Assembly: GCA_024114885.1 (NCBI GenBank)
Contig: CP099430.1
Location: forward strand, 186,001-250,000
Origin: Septoria linicola
Taxonomy: Eukaryota; Ascomycota; Dothideomycetes; Mycosphaerellales; Mycosphaerellaceae
Length of the DNA: 64,000 bases
Direction: 5' to 3'
The position numbers were made by a program, and so were the translations under genes. Of the stretch, positions 60,192 through 64,000 are shown piece by piece (position 1 is the stretch's first letter; each line of letters starts with the position of its first letter). The notes under the pieces are model-generated. The model saw only the letters and a program-made list of their open reading frames with translations, was not told the origin of the DNA and made no database searches.

Positions 60192-60895
60192 ATGACACTG
60201 CGCAGCTCCGTAGCGAGGCACGAGCGTAGGACTACTGGGCCACCACCGCCACCGAGAGGGGGCGGTAAGGGTGGCAAGCAACCCATGGACAAGCCAGTCT
60301 TGCCAGAGAGTGACAGCAAAACCGATGATGTCAATGACAGTCAAGTCTGCACTGATCCAAATTGTGGCAAGCGCAAGAAGATCCGCTGCTTCAAGAAGAC
60401 GCCATCTAGCAAGCCATTCAAAACTTGCAACAAGTGTCGTACACGCAAGTCCAAGGCTGCCACCAAGGCTACTACCAAGGCATCGTCTTCAAGTCAGAGC
60501 TCACCGCCGCTACCGCATTACACTCCTTGCAGTGGCTATGCCCCTCTTGCTCCTTTGCCTGAAAGTTCCTTCAACACGCAGCACGCGTCCCCAATGCAAT
60601 CACCCTCTTCTCTTCCGGCTCTTGCGCCTGGACCACTTCCATCCACGCCTGACCAACCTGGACAGCTTCAAGCACTGTCCACACGCTTCGGCATGGTCGT
60701 TGGACCACGTGGCACTGCCGCACCAGACACTGCAACCGGTCAGATGGAATCCTCCACTCCTGATTCTACTGCAGACCACCGGTTCCAACAACCTCAGTTG
60801 CAGAACCTATCTTCCCAGTTCGGTGTCCCAGCACGACCAGGGTTCGGTACCGCTCCTGCGGCCCTTGGAGCACGCACAGGTGTCTCTCACATTGG

Positions 60896-60903
60896 TCCAC
60901 TGC
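60896..60903 (+). repeat. hAT copy 3 target duplication, left (TCCACTGC)
   Basis: Identical to 61996-62003. Confidence 0.95.
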
Positions 60904-61995
60904 CAGACTGGTCGCCAAGCAAGTAGGATTCACTTGTTTGCAAGCCTTGTAGCAAGTAAGTAAGCAAGTAGAGAGTCTGGCTATTATATAAGCAAGGCAA
61001 GTAAGTAAGTAAATAGATAGTAAGTGACTTACAAGCCTTGCGGCGTTATCCTTCTTCTCTACCGTACGTACCTACGCGACGGCGTTAGAGCGTTTATTGT
61101 ACTATTCTCTGCCGTTTAATAGTATTAAGATATACGAGATAATCGAGCGGTGTCCGTAGGTACATAGGATAGTATAGTTAGGCTATTATAAGTATCTACG
61201 CGTATTGAGGGTAAAGGTATTAGTATAGTTATTAAAGGCAAATAAGGATCGTTAAAGAAGCGGCTAAAGCCGTATAATCAGGCGAGTTAATTAGCTCGGC
61301 TAGCTTAACCGAGCTCGCTTATATACGCTTAATACTAAATCTAATAGCTTTAGACCCTAGATTCCTTATAATCTACTATCGTAATTATAGTATTATTACT
61401 AGTATATTAAATAATATTACTAAAACACGTTAGATAGACATTCTAAGCGGTATAAAATAGAGCTTAGATAGTTAGTAAAATTTCTATATAAAATCATCTC
61501 TATATTTATATAGTCCTAGCTCTAAGATTTTAAGCTCGTTTTCTTATTATATTTTAATATTAATAGACTATTACTTTCTAGCGTACTAAGAATCTACCTC
61601 TAATATTATAGATATACGACTATATAGCCTTAAAATAATTTAGACGACTAAACTAGCTACGGCGATTCGAATAGGAAAGAGTATACGCTCTAAAACGCGT
61701 GTTCTATAGTATAGTTAGTATTAGAAACAGGTTTAGTTCGGTCTTAGAGTTACAAGTTATCGGCTTGCGAGAATACGGATATACTAACTAAGAGCGACAA
61801 TCTTATCTTTAAATACTAGCGTATTTATAACAATAATATACTACCGCTTATAGCTAGCGTCACCGAGCAAGTAAGCCTTGTGTAAGTGAGTAGAGAGCGT
61901 CTTATTCACTTAACAAGTAAGTAGCGAGGGCACTAAATAGCAAGTAAGCAAGTGAAGATATCTTCACTTGCGTTACTTACTTGTGGACCAGTCTG
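60904..61995 (+). mobile_element. hAT copy 3, internally deleted (1092 bp)
   Basis: The ends CAGACTGGTC / CAGACTGGTC and the 8-bp duplication match the other copies. It is inverted relative to copy 2: 60904-61830 corresponds to the right end of copy 2 (about 59560 back to 58590), and 61835-61995 to its left end. About 3.3 kb of interior, including most of the transposase, is missing. The junction near 61828-61835 has a few shared bases (caata). It is non-autonomous. It disrupts the Helitron coding region after codon 237. RIP is partial: the ends keep CpA/TpG, the middle is depleted. Confidence 0.95.
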
Positions 61996-62003
61996 TCCAC
62001 TGC
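61996..62003 (+). repeat. hAT copy 3 target duplication, right (TCCACTGC)
   Basis: Exact copy of 60896-60903. Confidence 0.95.
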
Positions 62004-64000
62004 CTCCTGTTGCTACTAATGCAGAAGCTCAACGTCGATAAGCCAGTCTTTCGCGAGATGAGCGTTCAGCACGCCGCACAGAACAAGCACTTGCATCAGG
62101 ACCCTCCATTGATGCTGTCCTTGGTGGCCAAGGTCAAGCAAGCGCCCGAACTGGACATCCACAACTTGGCAGCGAGGATGATTTCAACCTTGGCAGTGAT
62201 GGTATTGAGCTACCTACTACCACTCCGCGTGCTGGCAACGACCCGGATCCAGATCCAAGGCAACGTGCTAGCTTGCTTGTCTATGACATCTACGAGATTC
62301 CACGTGCTTGGGCTCGTGAGTCGCCGCCCACTAGCAATTGCTGTTGCTACTGTGGTCAGCCACTTGACAATGTGTTCGAAGAGATGAAGTGGTGCATCCT
62401 GCAGTCTCACGAAGTCATCCGTGAAGCGTTCATTCTCGAAGGAAATGAACAGATACATGAGCAGGAAACCACGTGTCTGCCGCATCGTATTATGCGATCG
62501 GGTGCACGACCTGGACATGCTGGACAACGTGATCGTCAGCAACAAGCACAGTGCCACCAGGCCCTTTGCATGGCTTTCCTTGGGCCAAACCAAGAACCAC
62601 CCATTGACTACAGCAACCTCAATACCCCAGCATTGACTGCCCTCGACCAACAGCTAGTCAAGGATTTCCACGATGTTCTTGATGCAGAGAAGATGGAAAC
62701 ATGCTGGAACGGTGAGACTATGCGTGGCTGCAAAGAACGCTGGTTCGGCATGCAACTTGACAAAAGCCCTGCCTCCGCTACCTCCCAGCTCTGCAAGCGT
62801 TGCAGAACGACTGGAGATGGCAGCAAGGCAGCTATCGATCCGGACCTCACGTCGGCTGCCAACTGCATGGATCCAGGCGCATTCCCTACGATCAACGACT
62901 CGGCACTTGAGTCCGCAAGTATACGCATTGCCTTCTTGCCGGATTCGAGCGCTGACGAGGAGATGCTCATTCATGTCTACGTGGAGACGCGATCTGTAAA
63001 GTGAGCTCAGTGGCGTTACAAAAACAACGTCGTAAACTTTCTGCGGGAGACAGGCAAGTTGTGGAACGAACTCCCTCTTGTGCCAGAGAACCTTGAAACT
63101 GTGCTTCGTCGTCTAGCGCAAGGCGATGATATTACCAACCGCATCTTCTCACGGGACTTCCGTGTACGGCAGGGTGCTGTACGAAATTGGCTCAATTGGC
63201 TCGAGAACAACCATCCCGGCTATGCAAACGTTCTTGTCAGTGAAGATCGTCTGTCTTAATTGCCTAAGGATGATGTCGTCTTCGACCGTATTACTGTGGA
63301 GCACTATACCGACATACCTCCACCAACGCGAGCCGCTGATGATGCATTGAACGCGTCTCAGTTAGCTCCAGCAAGCACCTCTGGCTCCGATCCGGCTCTT
63401 GCTGAAGAAGAACAAGAAACCTTTGAGGACTATCCACAAGTGTCTGCGCTGGCCATGGCCTTGGCGCCACGCGATCAACAACAACAGCTACAAGGTGTTA
63501 TCGACCAGTGGGAGCAACAACAAGAGCGACACAGGGCAGAGGTCTTGATACAGGCTGGACAAGGCGATGCTGGAGGCGATGTCCAGAACTACCACACTAT
63601 GCCACCCTTCGACCCTATTCCATTAGATGAGTTCAGCGGAAGACACGACCTGCTGTCCTTAGCGTTTCCTACACTCTACCCACACGAAGTTGCAGACTTT
63701 GTGGCCTGTCGACGCCGCACAGTAGCATACGACGACTACCTTGAACACATGATCAAGTATCAAGACGGTCATTTTGCAAGACACCCTCGCTTTCGTCACG
63801 TTGGTCTGAACACGCTTATGCGTAAGCAGACTTAGAAGAAAGCCGACTACATCATTCAACGAAATCCAGACAGTAGCAACGACATACGGTCCAGGAGCTG
63901 AAGAATGCTTTAACTTCCCATAACGATGCACTCGCTCAACGCCTTGAGCGCACTGTCACGCAACATGGCAATACTCTTTGTGGCACTCGGCCCCATTGGG

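Larger units (their letters stand above)
60192..64000 (+). pseudogene. Helitron Rep/helicase gene, N-terminal part, broken
   Basis: With the hAT insertion (60904-61995 plus one duplication) removed, a single phase runs from ATG 60192 (context caacaATG) to 63835. It encodes a Pro/Gly-rich start, a Cys cluster (CTDPNCGK...CNKCRTRKSK, about 60350-60450) and a middle region with two C..C pairs (CCCYCGQP near 62340). The conserved Helitron N-terminal domain follows: WRYKNNVVNFLRETGKLWNELP, then FRVRQGAVRNWLNWLENNHPGY, then LLSLAFPTLYPHE and YQDGHFARHPRFRHVGLNTLMR. It is interrupted by TAA 62039, TGA 63002, TAA 63257 and TAG 63833. A frameshift between 63836 and 63895 precedes LERTVTQHGNTLCGTRPHW. 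The HUH nuclease and helicase lie beyond the window. Confidence 0.85.

Noticed and set aside
1..64000. CRISPR arrays, rRNA or tRNA genes
   Set aside because: No regularly spaced direct repeats with unique spacers and no recognisable rRNA or tRNA sequence were seen on either strand by eye.

Overview
The window looks like a chromosome segment of a filamentous ascomycete (Pezizomycotina, perhaps a dothideomycete; species not recognisable). It alternates between AT-rich blocks of dead transposons (1-42.66 kb and 55.15-59.56 kb) and base-balanced DNA (42.66-55.14 kb and 59.57-64 kb). The AT-rich blocks show an extreme repeat-induced point mutation (RIP) signature. CpA and TpG are almost absent (the first CpA in the window is at 626) while CpG and GpC remain, so CAG, CAA and TGG codons have become TAG or TAA. 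Conventional gene finding therefore sees nothing there. Reading through those stops recovers recognisable proteins.

Layout of the left block: end of a Gypsy integrase (1-850); an unrecognised decayed frame (4.1-5.5 kb); the C-terminal part of a hAT transposase (6.0-7.4 kb, minus); an 11.3 kb Gypsy element with 442-bp LTRs (7503-18781) that carries a long unexplained reading frame after integrase; an unresolved stretch (18.8-22.9 kb); two decayed histone H3-like genes side by side (23.2-24.75 kb), the second with a recognisable 50-bp intron; a 5'-truncated Copia element (25.1-28.2 kb); and a second, oppositely oriented Copia element (28.8-42.66 kb). The second Copia is split by a chromodomain Gypsy element (31884-41653), which is itself split by a hAT transposon (36389-40068).

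The balanced island holds a few fungal-looking genes of unknown family, most of them damaged by single C-to-T stop mutations. They are a minus-strand basic/coiled-coil gene (42.8-43.5 kb), a long broken minus-strand gene with an acidic repeat tract (45.95-48.5 kb), a decayed plus-strand gene (49.3-50.9 kb), and two divergently transcribed paralogues sharing a WYG...YPDP domain (51.4-52.3 kb minus, 52.7-54.4 kb plus) with an 8-bp minisatellite between them.

The right end carries two more copies of the same hAT family: one near full length (55150-59560) and one internally deleted (60904-61995). All three copies have perfect 8-bp target duplications. The deleted copy is inserted in the coding region of a Helitron Rep/helicase gene that continues past the window end and is also broken by C-to-T stops and a frameshift.

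No CRISPR array, rRNA, tRNA or telomere repeat was seen. Domain calls in the AT-rich blocks rest on reading by eye through stop codons, so their boundaries are approximate unless LTR, TIR or target-duplication coordinates are given.
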